Assembly: GCA_016704465.1 (NCBI GenBank) | Contig: JADJAD010000008.1 | Coordinates: 438,677-502,676, forward strand | Direction of reading: 5' to 3' | Source of the DNA: Gemmatimonadota bacterium | Lineage (GTDB): Bacteria; Gemmatimonadota; Gemmatimonadetes; Gemmatimonadales; Gemmatimonadaceae | DNA: 64,000 nucleotides | In this document: positions 9,282-17,809 of the stretch, in pieces | Layout of the letters: every line of letters begins with the position of its first letter | How positions within the stretch are numbered: the stretch's first letter is position 1 | Translations under genes and position numbers: made by a program | Notes under the pieces: generated by a model | Seen by the model: only the letters and a program-made list of their open reading frames with translations | Told to the model about the DNA's origin: nothing | The model's database searches: none

Positions 9282-10457
9282 GTGACGACCGCCATCCTCG
9301 AACCGTTCAGCGGCATCTCGGGCGACATGATGCTCGGTGCCCTCGTCCACGTCGGGCTCGACCCGGCGTGGCTGAAGGCACTGCCGTCACGCCTCGGCCT
9401 GGCCGGCATCGAGGTTCGCGTGTCGGACGTGCAGCGCGGCATGGTCGCCTGCAAGAAGGTCGACTTCGATATTCCCGAGCAGCCCCACGGCCGACACATC
9501 GAGGAGATCCGCGCGCTGGTCGCCGCCGCGGCGCTTCCGCCCGACGTGCGCGCCGCGGCGAACGAGGCATTCACCGCGATCGCGGTCGCGGAGGGCGAAA
9601 TCCACGGCATCGCGGCCGAGGAGGTCCACCTGCATGAGGTCGGGGCGGTGGACGCCATTCTCGACGTCGTGGGCGCGGTGTGGGGACTGCGTGAACTAGG
9701 CGTGACACGTGTGCGTTGCGGGACCATCTCGCTGGGCGACGGTTTCGTGAAGGGAGCGCACGGCGTGCTCCCCGTCCCCGCGCCGGCCACGCTGCGCCTG
9801 CTGGAAGGACACGTCGTTCGCCCCGGTCCAGAGGGGACGGGAGAACTTGTCACGCCGACCGGCGCTGCCCTGGTGAAGGTGCTGTCGTCGGGTCCGATTC
9901 CCTCGCGCTTCATTCCTCGCCGCAGCGGCTACGGCGCGGGCACCAAGGACTTGCTCGGGCGCCCGAATGCGTTGCGTCTCACGCTCGCCGACGACGCGAC
10001 GGTGAGCGACGAAATGCTCGAGCGATTGGTGACGCTCGTCACTGACATAGACGACATGTCGCCGGAACTGATTGCCGGATGCGCCGACGTGCTGCGCGAG
10101 GAGGGGGCGCTCGACGTCGTGCTGATCCCTACGCAGATGAAGAAGGGGCGTGCGGCGGTGCGCTTGGAGGTGCTGGCGTCCGAGCGGGACGCCCGGCGCC
10201 TCGAGGACCTGCTGCTGGTGCACACGACAACGTTAGGCGTGCGGCGCGGAGCGGTGGAACGCCGCGCGCTCCCCCGCGAGGGACGGGAGGTGCAGGTGCT
10301 GGGGCACATGGTGCGGGTGAAGGTGGCCACGATGCCGAATGGTCGCACCCGCGGCAAGCCGGAATTCGAGGACATCTGGACCGTGGCGCGAGCCACCGGC
10401 CGGTCGCTGGGCGATGTCTCGTCGCTCGCGCTGGCCGCCGCGGAACGCGAGAACTGA
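9282..10457 (+). CDS. larC: Nickel pincer cofactor biosynthesis protein LarC
   Basis: LarC inserts nickel, in a CTP-dependent way, into the pincer nucleotide cofactor of lactate racemase-type enzymes. The product has the DUF111 signatures: FSGISGDMMLGALVHVG at the N terminus, HLHEVGAVDAILDVVG near residue 115, FVKGAHGVLPVPAPATL, and GAGTKDL. The GTG giving VTTAILEPFSG aligns with the usual family start; a GTG five codons earlier is an alternative. In some lactobacilli larC needs a programmed frameshift; here it is a single open frame of 391 residues. larA, larB and larE are not in the window, so the enzyme served is unknown. Confidence 0.9.
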   Translation: MTTAILEPFSGISGDMMLGALVHVGLDPAWLKALPSRLGLAGIEVRVSDVQRGMVACKKVDFDIPEQPHGRHIEEIRALVAAAALPPDVRAAANEAFTAIAVAEGEIHGIAAEEVHLHEVGAVDAILDVVGAVWGLRELGVTRVRCGTISLGDGFVKGAHGVLPVPAPATLRLLEGHVVRPGPEGTGELVTPTGAALVKVLSSGPIPSRFIPRRSGYGAGTKDLLGRPNALRLTLADDATVSDEMLERLVTLVTDIDDMSPELIAGCADVLREEGALDVVLIPTQMKKGRAAVRLEVLASERDARRLEDLLLVHTTTLGVRRGAVERRALPREGREVQVLGHMVRVKVATMPNGRTRGKPEFEDIWTVARATGRSLGDVSSLALAAAEREN

Positions 10458-10477
10458 CAATGGGTAGGACCCACTTC

Positions 10478-10494
10478 GGCGCGCGTGGCGCGCC
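10478..10494 (+). terminator. Small GC hairpin between larC and the TPR gene
   Basis: ggcgcgc and gcgcgcc form a 7-bp stem with a 3-base loop, 20 bases after the larC stop. No T-tract follows, so it may only be a weak terminator or processing hairpin. Confidence 0.3.
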
Positions 10495-10516
10495 TCATCA
10501 TGTAAGGAGAGATCGC

Positions 10517-12064
10517 ATGACCCTGTTTCGCTTCTCGGCAGCCCTCGTGCTGGCGCTCGCACTTCGCCCGGCGTCAGGACTCGCGCAGGCGACCTGCGAC
10601 GTCGACGAGAAGAAGCCGAACCAAGTGAAGGACGCCTCCAGCGCGCTGACGAAAGCGTCGCTGCCCATCGGAAAGCCCGAGGACAAGTTCAAGAACATTC
10701 AGCAGGCGGTCACGCTGCTGACCAAGGAGCAGGAGAAGGTCGTCTCGGCCAACCCGACCGGGTCTGCCTACGTGCTTGGTCGCGCGCTGAGTCTGTATGC
10801 CGAGCTGGCAATGGCAGCCGGCCGCGATAGCAGCATGATCGTGACGCGCTCTGCCGTGGGCTTTGCCACGGAGCCGACAGCCACGGTCGACCTGGTGGCA
10901 GTGGCCGACTCAGCCTTCGATGTCGTGGAAGCGGCGAATGCCGCGTGCAAGGAGGACATCGAGGAGTGGCGTCGCCGGATGTACGCGCCGCTCATCAATA
11001 GCGCGGTCAATGTCTACAACCAGCAGCAGACCGATTCTGCCGCCGCGCTCGTGCGGCGCGGACTGTCGATCTACGACGGCTATCGCCTCGCGTACATCGC
11101 CCACAACATCCTGGGGAACGTCCTGCAGGCCAAGGACTCCATGGACGCGGCCGTGTCGTCGTTCCAGACCATGGCGGAGCTGATGAAGGGCGACACCGCC
11201 CAGGTCGACGAGCGGAAGAGCGTCATGCTCAACGTCGCGCAGTTGATGATGTCCCAGGGTGAGTCGCTCGAAGGAGACGCCAAGGCCGCCAAGTTCGGCC
11301 AAGCGAGCACCTACCTCGAGAAATTCCTCGTCGAGTTCCCGAACGATCCGAAGGCGACCGCGGCGTTGGCGCGGGCCCAGATCGCCAGCGGCAACTCGGC
11401 GGCGGCCGAGAAGGTTTTTGCCGAGATGGTGAACAACCCGGACAAGTACGACGACGGCGCACTTTTCGAGGCCGGCGTCAACGCCTCGCGCGCCGACCGG
11501 CCAGCCGATGCTGCCGCGCTCTTCGTCGCGGGTTTGAAGAAGAACCCCGCCTCGCGCGACGGCCTGTTCAACCTGGTCGTGACCTACCAGAAGCTCGAGA
11601 AGTGGGACGAGGTCCCGGGCGTGCTGGAGCGCCTGCTTCGCGTGGATCCGGAGAATCCCGAGAACTACCAGCTCTGGGCACTCTACTACCAGAACGAGGC
11701 GAAGCTGCGGAAGGCGGCTGCGGAGAAGAAACCGGCGACGTCGCCCGAGGCCAAGGCGTACGCCGCCGCCAACGACTCGCTGCTCAAGTACTTCAAGCGC
11801 ATGTCCGAGGCGCCGGTCAAGGTGACGTTCAACCTGTGGGCACACGATGACGCCAAGCACACGGTCGGCGGCAGTGTCGAGAACCTGACCGAGGCAGACA
11901 AGAGCTACACGCTGAACTTCGAGTTCCTCAATGCCGCCGGCGCCGTGGTGACGTCCAAGAGCGCTACGGTCGATGGTGTGGGAGGCAAGAAGTCGAAGTC
12001 GTTCCGCGTCGAGGTCGAGGGCGACGGCATCATCGCCTATCGCTACGCTCCGCTCGGAGGCTGA
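10517..12064 (+). CDS. Exported tetratricopeptide-repeat protein of unknown role
   Basis: A 515-residue protein with a signal peptide (MTLFRFSAALVLALALRPAS, likely cut near GLAQA), so it acts outside the cytoplasm. Helical TPR-like repeats cover most of the rest; the clearest are around residues 255-400, for example ASTYLEKFLVEFPNDPKATAAL and DGLFNLVVTYQKLEKWDEV. The last ~90 residues look like a beta-sandwich (VTFNLWAHDDAKHTVGGSV, SYTLNFEFLNAAGAVV) of the FxLYD kind. A good ribosome-binding site, aaggaga, lies 6 bases before the ATG. No specific function can be assigned; an envelope scaffold is a guess. The gene is flanked by hairpins and probably transcribed alone. Confidence 0.8.
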   Translation: MTLFRFSAALVLALALRPASGLAQATCDVDEKKPNQVKDASSALTKASLPIGKPEDKFKNIQQAVTLLTKEQEKVVSANPTGSAYVLGRALSLYAELAMAAGRDSSMIVTRSAVGFATEPTATVDLVAVADSAFDVVEAANAACKEDIEEWRRRMYAPLINSAVNVYNQQQTDSAAALVRRGLSIYDGYRLAYIAHNILGNVLQAKDSMDAAVSSFQTMAELMKGDTAQVDERKSVMLNVAQLMMSQGESLEGDAKAAKFGQASTYLEKFLVEFPNDPKATAALARAQIASGNSAAAEKVFAEMVNNPDKYDDGALFEAGVNASRADRPADAAALFVAGLKKNPASRDGLFNLVVTYQKLEKWDEVPGVLERLLRVDPENPENYQLWALYYQNEAKLRKAAAEKKPATSPEAKAYAAANDSLLKYFKRMSEAPVKVTFNLWAHDDAKHTVGGSVENLTEADKSYTLNFEFLNAAGAVVTSKSATVDGVGGKKSKSFRVEVEGDGIIAYRYAPLGG

Positions 12065-12093
12065 GCCTCGCCACGGGTCACCGGTTCAGACCG

Positions 12094-12129
12094 AACGGCG
12101 GCGTGGTCCTCACGGATCGCGCCGCCGTT
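12094..12129 (+). terminator. Possible terminator hairpin after the TPR gene
   Basis: aacggcggcg and cgccgccgtt form a perfect 10-bp stem with a 16-base loop about 30 bases after the TPR stop. The tract that follows (gtattg) is not T-rich, so the terminator call is tentative. The remaining gap up to 12310 holds nothing else I can support. Confidence 0.4.
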
Positions 12130-12310
12130 GTATTGCAGGGGCACTCGAACAGACTCTCGATGTGCCGTGATGGCGAAAGTGTATGTCCTGCATTGTTATC
12201 GGCCCGAGCAACTGCTAAGTTCCTTGAGGTCTGCCATCCTTGGCGGGCCGCCGTGTTTCGGGGGAAGATCGCGCACCCGCGTCCTTCCCCCGTTCGTCTC
12301 TCGCCAAGCC

Positions 12311-13624
12311 ATGGTTCGCGTAGCGCGCGTCGCTCCCAACAGCATCGCCCATGAACTCGAGATTGTCGCCGGGACGGAGATCCTCACCGTCAACGGGCGG
12401 GCGATCGATGATTTCCTGGATTGGGAGTTCCTGACCGCGGACGACGAACTCGAGATCGCGGTGCGCCTCCCAGGTGGTGAGGACATCGTCTACGAGATCG
12501 AGCGCCCCGAGGGCGAATCGCTGGGCGTGGAACTGGAGCCGCCGACCGTTCGGCGCTGCGCCAATCGCTGCGAGTTCTGCTTCATCGAAGGGCTGCCAAA
12601 GGGATTGCGCAAGTCGCTCTACATCCGCGACGACGACTATCGCCTGTCGTTTGCCTATGGGAACTTCGCGACCCTCTCCAACCTCAAGGAGCGGGACTTC
12701 CAGCGGATTCTCGAGTACCGTCTGTCGCCGCTGTATGTGTCGGTGCATGCGACCCCGTGGGAAGCACGAAAGACGCTGCTGAACAACCCGCGCGTGCCGA
12801 ACATCATCGAGCAGCTGACGCGACTCGTGGCCGGTGGTATCCAGTTCCACGGGCAGATGGTGGTTGTGCCGGGGCTGAACGATGGCGACGTGCTGGAGCA
12901 GTCGTTCGCCGATCTCTGGTCGTTTGGCGAGGCGTGCCTGTCGGTGGCGATCGTCCCGGTCGGGCTCACGCAGTTCTCGCATCTCTACACCGGTCAGTCA
13001 ATGGACCGCGAGAACGCCTCGCGGTTGCTGGAGTCCGCAGAACGCTGGGCGGCACGCGCACTCGCCGAGCGAGGCGAGACCTGGGTGTTCGGCGCCGATG
13101 AACTCTATCTCCTGGCTGGACGCGAGCTGCCGGGCCCCGAGCACTATGGCGACTTCGCCCAGATCGAGAATGGCGTGGGGTCGGTGACGTCGCTGCGCCA
13201 GCGCGTTGCTGAGGGAGCGCCGACGCTTCCACGCCTCGATGGCAAGCGCATTGGGGTCGTCACCGGGTTGGCCATGGGTGAGATCATGCCGCCGCTCCTG
13301 GCGCAGCTCGCCAGCGCGACCGGCGCGCAGTTCGAGATGATCCCGACCGTGAACTCTCTCTTCGGTCCGACCACTACCACGGCCGGGCTCCTGGTCGGGG
13401 CCGACATCCTGTCGGCGCTGCGTGATCGGCACGATCTCGACCTGGCGCTGATCCCCGCCGAGTCCATCAACGAGGACGGCATCTTCCTCGACGACGCTCG
13501 CTTCGTCGACGTGCGGGAATCGCTCCCGGTGCCGGTCTATCCTTCCTATGATTTTGTCGACGTGCTCCAACTAGAAGCAGGTGACGCAGGTGCAGTCGTC
13601 GCTGGTTCGGCGAGGGCCTCGTGA
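12311..13624 (+). CDS. DUF512 family radical-SAM-like protein with N-terminal PDZ-like domain
   Basis: A 437-residue protein of the family described as PDZ, radical SAM, DUF512. The N terminus (VRVARVAPNSIAHELEIVAG, then EILTVNGRAIDDFLDW) reads as a PDZ-like module. The cluster CANRCEFCFIEG supplies three cysteines in a CxxxCxxC spacing for a 4Fe-4S cluster. YVSVHATPWEARKTLLNN and HGQMVVVPGLNDG are typical of radical-SAM barrels, and the C-terminal NSLFGPTTTTAGLLVG belongs to DUF512. The reaction is unknown in the family. ATG is chosen because it begins the PDZ-like part; a long upstream extension in the same frame has no similarity. Its stop overlaps the start of der, suggesting coupling to a ribosome-assembly gene. 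Confidence 0.85.
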   Translation: MVRVARVAPNSIAHELEIVAGTEILTVNGRAIDDFLDWEFLTADDELEIAVRLPGGEDIVYEIERPEGESLGVELEPPTVRRCANRCEFCFIEGLPKGLRKSLYIRDDDYRLSFAYGNFATLSNLKERDFQRILEYRLSPLYVSVHATPWEARKTLLNNPRVPNIIEQLTRLVAGGIQFHGQMVVVPGLNDGDVLEQSFADLWSFGEACLSVAIVPVGLTQFSHLYTGQSMDRENASRLLESAERWAARALAERGETWVFGADELYLLAGRELPGPEHYGDFAQIENGVGSVTSLRQRVAEGAPTLPRLDGKRIGVVTGLAMGEIMPPLLAQLASATGAQFEMIPTVNSLFGPTTTTAGLLVGADILSALRDRHDLDLALIPAESINEDGIFLDDARFVDVRESLPVPVYPSYDFVDVLQLEAGDAGAVVAGSARAS

Positions 13625-14937
13625 GCCTTCCCGTTGTGGCGCTCGTCGGACGGCCGAACGTCGGCAAGTCCGCCCTCTTCAACCGAGTGGTCGGCCGCAA
13701 TACGGCCATCGTCAGCGATGAGGCAGGAACGACCCGAGACCGCCACTTCGCCCGCGCGGAGTGGGCAGGGTCGGCGTTCTGGCTGGTCGATACGGGCGGC
13801 ATAACCGATGACCCGCGCGCCGCCATGGACGTGGAAATTCGACGACAGGTGACGCAGGCCATCGAGGAAGCCGACCTGCTGCTGTTCGTCGTCGATGCCA
13901 GAAACGGGCTGCATCCCGTGGACCACCGGATCGCAGATATCCTGCGGCACTCGGGCAAGCCGTTCATGGTCATCGCCAACAAGGCCGACAATCCGAAGGC
14001 GACCGACTACTTCGAGTTCTATGAACTCGGGGCGGGGGATCCGATTCCGGTGTCGGCCATCAGCGGCAAGCAATCGGGCGATATGCTCGACGCCGTGGTC
14101 GCCAACATTCCCGAGGTCCCGCCCGAGGACGATGCGTCGCTCAAGATCGCGGTCATCGGGCGTCCCAACGTCGGCAAGTCCTCATTCGTGAACCGCCTGC
14201 TCGGCGAGGAGCGCCTCGTTGTGTCGGAGGTCGCGGGCACCACGCGCGACGCGATCGATACGCCGATGCGCTACCACGATCGCGACCTCATCTTCATCGA
14301 CACCGCCGGGTTGCGTCGTCAGTCGCGCGTGGACGACGGCGTCGAGTTTTACTCCGCACTGCGGACGCGCCGGGCGATCGATCGGGCCGACATCTGTTGC
14401 CTCCTGATCGATGCCACCGAGGACCTGCTGAACCAGGATCTCAAGATCGCGACCCTCGCCTGGGAAGCCGGTCGGGGATTGATCCTCGTGGTCAACAAGT
14501 GGGACCTGGTGTCGAAGGATGACAAGACGGCGCACAAGTTCCAGAAGAAGTGCATCGAGAAGGCGCCGTACCTCGCCTTCGTCCCGTTCCTGTTCACCTC
14601 GGCCAAGACGGGCCAGCGCGTGACGCGCGTGCTCGACACGCTGCTTGAGGTGGAGACCGAGCGGCACAAGCGGATCACCACCTCGCAAGTCAACTCCACG
14701 TTGGAAGAGCTGGTCGCCCGGCGACAGCCACCGCAGGCCGCCGGGCGTGAGGTACGGCTGCACTACGCCACGCAGGTCGAGACGGCGCCGCCGACGATCG
14801 TGGTGTTCGGGAACAACACCGACGCGCTTCAGGAGCACTACATCCGATACCTCCACAACGGCTTCCGTGAGGCGTGGGGGTTCACGGGCAATCCGCTGCT
14901 AGTGCAGGTCAAGAAAAAGGCCGCGCCCCCGACCTGA
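13621..14937 (+). CDS. der: Ribosome biogenesis GTPase Der (EngA)
   Basis: Essential tandem GTPase needed for 50S subunit maturation. Two G domains are visible: GRPNVGKSALFNRV at residue 10 with DTGG and NKAD, and GRPNVGKSSFVNRLLG near residue 180 with DTAGLRRQSRV and NKWD. A KH-like C-terminal domain follows (HYATQVETAPPTIVVFGNN). Length of 438 residues is normal. Start GTG overlaps the previous stop by 4 bases. The run der-plsY-gpsA-merR follows with 1-base gaps or short overlaps, so these genes form an operon. Confidence 0.96.
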   Translation: MSLPVVALVGRPNVGKSALFNRVVGRNTAIVSDEAGTTRDRHFARAEWAGSAFWLVDTGGITDDPRAAMDVEIRRQVTQAIEEADLLLFVVDARNGLHPVDHRIADILRHSGKPFMVIANKADNPKATDYFEFYELGAGDPIPVSAISGKQSGDMLDAVVANIPEVPPEDDASLKIAVIGRPNVGKSSFVNRLLGEERLVVSEVAGTTRDAIDTPMRYHDRDLIFIDTAGLRRQSRVDDGVEFYSALRTRRAIDRADICCLLIDATEDLLNQDLKIATLAWEAGRGLILVVNKWDLVSKDDKTAHKFQKKCIEKAPYLAFVPFLFTSAKTGQRVTRVLDTLLEVETERHKRITTSQVNSTLEELVARRQPPQAAGREVRLHYATQVETAPPTIVVFGNNTDALQEHYIRYLHNGFREAWGFTGNPLLVQVKKKAAPPT

Positions 14938-14938
14938 C

Positions 14939-15562
14939 ATGTACGCCGCCGCGTGCCTCGTCCTCGCTTATGTGCTGGGGTCGACCCCCTTCTCCTACTT
15001 CGCCGGTCGCCTGCTGCAGGGGATCGACCTGCGGGAACACGGCTCGGGGAATCTCGGAGCGACGAACGTGTATCGGATCCTCGGTGCGACGGCGGCGGTG
15101 GCCGTCCTGTTGCTCGATGCCGCCAAGGGGGCCGTCCCTGTGCTCTACTTTCCGGCGCTGGCCGGCGTGGACGGCGCGGACGGGGTGTGGTGGCCGGTGG
15201 CGTTCGGCGTAACGGCGATCGTGGGACATGTGCGGCCGTATGGCGGGTTGTTCCGCGGGGGCGGCAAGGGGGTCGCCACCGCCTCGGGGGTCTTTGCCGC
15301 CCTTGCCCCGATTCCGTTTGCCGCGTCGTTGCTGACGTTCCTGGGCGTCGTGGCCGTGACGCGGTACGTGTCGTTAGGCTCGATGCTGGGGGCCGCAGCG
15401 CTCGCCGCCACGGTCGTCATTCGCGAGGGACCGCTCGCGCCGATGTCGCTCGTGGCCGTGGCGATGGGCACGTTCGTGGTCTGGACGCATCGGGCGAACA
15501 TCGGGCGACTGCGCCGCGGCGAGGAGTCGCGTCTCGGGCGCCCCGGCCGGGTCGCGCGCTGA
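14939..15562 (+). CDS. plsY: Glycerol-3-phosphate acyltransferase PlsY
   Basis: Integral membrane enzyme that moves an acyl group from acyl-phosphate to glycerol-3-phosphate, the first step of phospholipid synthesis. The 207-residue product shows the family motifs LGSTPFSYFAGRLLQGIDLR, HGSGNLGATNVYRILG and GGKGVATASGV. It works with PlsX, which lies on the other arm (52211-53239), and the next gene gpsA makes its substrate. The start is 1 base after the der stop, and the TGATG junction with gpsA indicates coupling. The tail after the last helix is basic. Confidence 0.95.
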   Translation: MYAAACLVLAYVLGSTPFSYFAGRLLQGIDLREHGSGNLGATNVYRILGATAAVAVLLLDAAKGAVPVLYFPALAGVDGADGVWWPVAFGVTAIVGHVRPYGGLFRGGGKGVATASGVFAALAPIPFAASLLTFLGVVAVTRYVSLGSMLGAAALAATVVIREGPLAPMSLVAVAMGTFVVWTHRANIGRLRRGEESRLGRPGRVAR

Positions 15563-16557
15563 TGCGGTGCGCCGTCATTGGCGGGGGCGCCTGGGGGAGC
15601 GCGCTCGCGCACCTGCTGGGGCACGGCGGGCATGACGTCTGGCTCTGGGCGCGGGAGCCCGACGTCGTGGAGCATGTGAACCTCACGCATGCCAACCCGC
15701 GGTTCCTGCCGGGCGCGGTGCTCGATCCGGCCGTGCGCGCCACGTCGTCCTTGGCCGCGGCGGTCGGCGGCGCCGAGCTGGTCATCTATGTCGCCCCATC
15801 GCACGTACTGCGTGCGGTGGTGCGCAGCACCGCGGAGTTCCTCGACGCGGGGGCGCTGGCGGTCGTGGCAACGAAGGGCATCGAGCGCGGCACGCTGGCC
15901 CTGATGACCGATGTCGTGCGCGAGGAGCTGCCCGGCCACGCGGTGGTCGCGCTGAGCGGTCCGAGCTTCGCCCTCGAGGTGGCGCGCGGCATGCCGACCG
16001 CCGTGGTCGCGGCGTCGGACGACCTCGCGCACGCCGAGGTGGTGCAGCGGGCGCTGAGTTCGCCCGTGTTCCGCGTCTACACCAACGACGACGTGACCGG
16101 TGTGGAGATCGGCGGGGCCCTGAAGAACGTGATGGCGGTGGCCACCGGGATCGCCGAGGGGGTCGGGCTCGGCCTCAACTCGCGCGCCGCCCTCATCACC
16201 CGGGGGTTGGCCGAGATGACCCGGCTCGGCATCGCGTTAGGCGCTCGCCCGGACACCTTCGCGGGGCTCGCCGGCATGGGGGACCTCGTCCTGACGTGCA
16301 CCGGGGCGCTCAGCCGCAATCGCGCGGTCGGCGTCCAGGTTGGTCGCGGCGAACCGCTCGACGCCGTGCTCGCGGCCACGGAAAGCGTCGCCGAGGGGGT
16401 GACCACCACCGACAGTGCCCGTGCCCTGGCGCAGCGTGAGCGCGTCGACATGCCGATCGTCATGGCGATCGGACGCATCCTGTTCGAGCAGCAGGCGCCG
16501 CGCGATGCCCTGGCCGACCTCATGGGTCGCGACTTGCGCCCGGAGCGCGACGCATGA
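15562..16557 (+). CDS. gpsA: NAD(P)-dependent glycerol-3-phosphate dehydrogenase
   Basis: Reduces dihydroxyacetone phosphate to glycerol-3-phosphate, the substrate of the neighbouring PlsY. The N-terminal Rossmann motif is GGGAWGSALAHLL. ATKGIERGTL, the catalytic-region SGPSFALEVARG, and EIGGALKNVMAVATGIAEG with its essential lysine are all present, followed by GLAGMGDLVLTC. The 331-residue length is normal. The ATG overlaps the plsY stop by one base, and the 3' end overlaps merR by 4 bases. Confidence 0.96.
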   Translation: MRCAVIGGGAWGSALAHLLGHGGHDVWLWAREPDVVEHVNLTHANPRFLPGAVLDPAVRATSSLAAAVGGAELVIYVAPSHVLRAVVRSTAEFLDAGALAVVATKGIERGTLALMTDVVREELPGHAVVALSGPSFALEVARGMPTAVVAASDDLAHAEVVQRALSSPVFRVYTNDDVTGVEIGGALKNVMAVATGIAEGVGLGLNSRAALITRGLAEMTRLGIALGARPDTFAGLAGMGDLVLTCTGALSRNRAVGVQVGRGEPLDAVLAATESVAEGVTTTDSARALAQRERVDMPIVMAIGRILFEQQAPRDALADLMGRDLRPERDA

Positions 16558-16982
16558 GCGACGACATCGTGCAGGAGTTCTTCTCCATCGGTGATGTCTG
16601 TCAGCTGACGGACCTCAAGCCGCACGTGCTGCGGTACTGGGAGAGCCAGTTCCGGTTCCTCAATCCGGCCAAGAACCGGTCGGGCAATCGCGTCTATCAG
16701 CGGCGCGAGGTGGACCTGATCCACCTCGTCAAGCACCTGCTCTACACGGAGAAGTACACGATCGACGGCGCGCGGCAGAAGGTGGACGAGCACCGCAAGG
16801 GGGGCGCGATCAAGGTCGTCGCCCGCGAGGCGCTCGCCGTCGAGACGCTCGCCGAGCTCGAACGGGAGCTGGCGCACCTGAGCGCCGTGCTGGACGGGTC
16901 CGTCGCTGTTCCCGACGCTGCTCCCGACGCTGTTCTCGAGGTCGTTCTCGACGCCGAGCCCGATGCTGGCAGCGCGACGTGA
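16554..16982 (+). CDS. MerR-family transcriptional regulator
   Basis: A 142-residue DNA-binding protein with an N-terminal MerR winged-helix domain: FFSIGDVCQLTDLKPHVLRYWE, then NRSGNRVYQRREVDLIHLV. The middle part is helical (dimerisation, residues ~65-115). The last 25 residues are a Pro-Asp-Ala/Val repeat made from 12-bp direct repeats (PDAAPDAVLEVVLDAEPDA). It lacks the cysteine cluster expected for metal-sensing MerR proteins. This stand-alone type commonly lies downstream of gpsA in several phyla; its ligand is unknown. It overlaps gpsA by ATGA. Confidence 0.88.
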   Translation: MSDDIVQEFFSIGDVCQLTDLKPHVLRYWESQFRFLNPAKNRSGNRVYQRREVDLIHLVKHLLYTEKYTIDGARQKVDEHRKGGAIKVVAREALAVETLAELERELAHLSAVLDGSVAVPDAAPDAVLEVVLDAEPDAGSAT

Positions 16983-17047
16983 GCGCGCTCGACCTGCGCG
17001 GGACGAGGTAGACCAAACGACGCGCGCCCGCTACCGTTAGCCCCATC

Positions 17048-17809
17048 ATGCGATTCCTCTGCACCAACGACGATGGCATCCTCGCGCACGGGCTGGACTG
17101 CCTCGTGCGCGCCGCCGAGCAGATCGGCGACGTGACGGTGGTCGCCCCCGATCGCGAACAAAGCGCCACCTCCCACTCGCTGACGCTGCATCACCCGCTG
17201 CGCCCGGTGCGGCGCGGGGAGCATCGCTTCCAGGTCGATGGCACCCCCACCGATTGCGTGATGCTGGCCGTGGAGGCGCTCATGGACACGCGCCCCGATT
17301 TCGTGCTGAGCGGGATCAACCATGGGCAGAACATGGGCGAGGACGTGCTGTACTCCGGCACCGTCTCCGCAGCCATGGAGGGATTGGCGTTAGGCATTCC
17401 CTCGGTGGCGTTCTCGTTCGCGGGCGGCGACCTGCGCGCGGACATCGCCAAGCTCGACGAGCAGGTCGAGCTGCTGGTCCCGCTGCTGCGCCACCTCACG
17501 TCGCTGCCCGCCTTTCCCGAGGGCACGCTGCTCAACGTCAACCTCCCGCCGTTGCGGGCCGACGAGATCAAGGGGATCAGGCTCACCCGACTCGGCCGGC
17601 GCGTCTACTCCAACTCCATCCAGCCCATGCAGGACCCGTGGGGCCGGAAGATCTTCTGGATCGGGGGGGGAGAGATCAGCTGGACCGGGAGCGACGACTC
17701 GGACTTCCAGGCCATTCGCGACGGCTTCGTGTCGGTGACGCCGCTGCACCTCGACCTGACGCACCGGGACATGCTGGAAACGTCGGAGCGCTGGTGGCGA
17801 GCGCCGTAA
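17048..17809 (+). CDS. surE: 5'/3'-nucleotidase SurE
   Basis: Metal-dependent nucleoside monophosphatase linked to stationary-phase survival. The metal-binding LCTNDDGILAHGL lies at the N terminus, VVAPDREQSATSHSLT follows, and SGINHGQNMGEDVLYSGTVSAAMEG carries the conserved Asn/Gly residues. The length of 253 residues fits the family. The stop overlaps the start of pcm by 16 bases, giving the classic surE-pcm pair. Codon 114 is a rare TTA inside the CGTTAGGC word. Confidence 0.95.
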   Translation: MRFLCTNDDGILAHGLDCLVRAAEQIGDVTVVAPDREQSATSHSLTLHHPLRPVRRGEHRFQVDGTPTDCVMLAVEALMDTRPDFVLSGINHGQNMGEDVLYSGTVSAAMEGLALGIPSVAFSFAGGDLRADIAKLDEQVELLVPLLRHLTSLPAFPEGTLLNVNLPPLRADEIKGIRLTRLGRRVYSNSIQPMQDPWGRKIFWIGGGEISWTGSDDSDFQAIRDGFVSVTPLHLDLTHRDMLETSERWWRAP

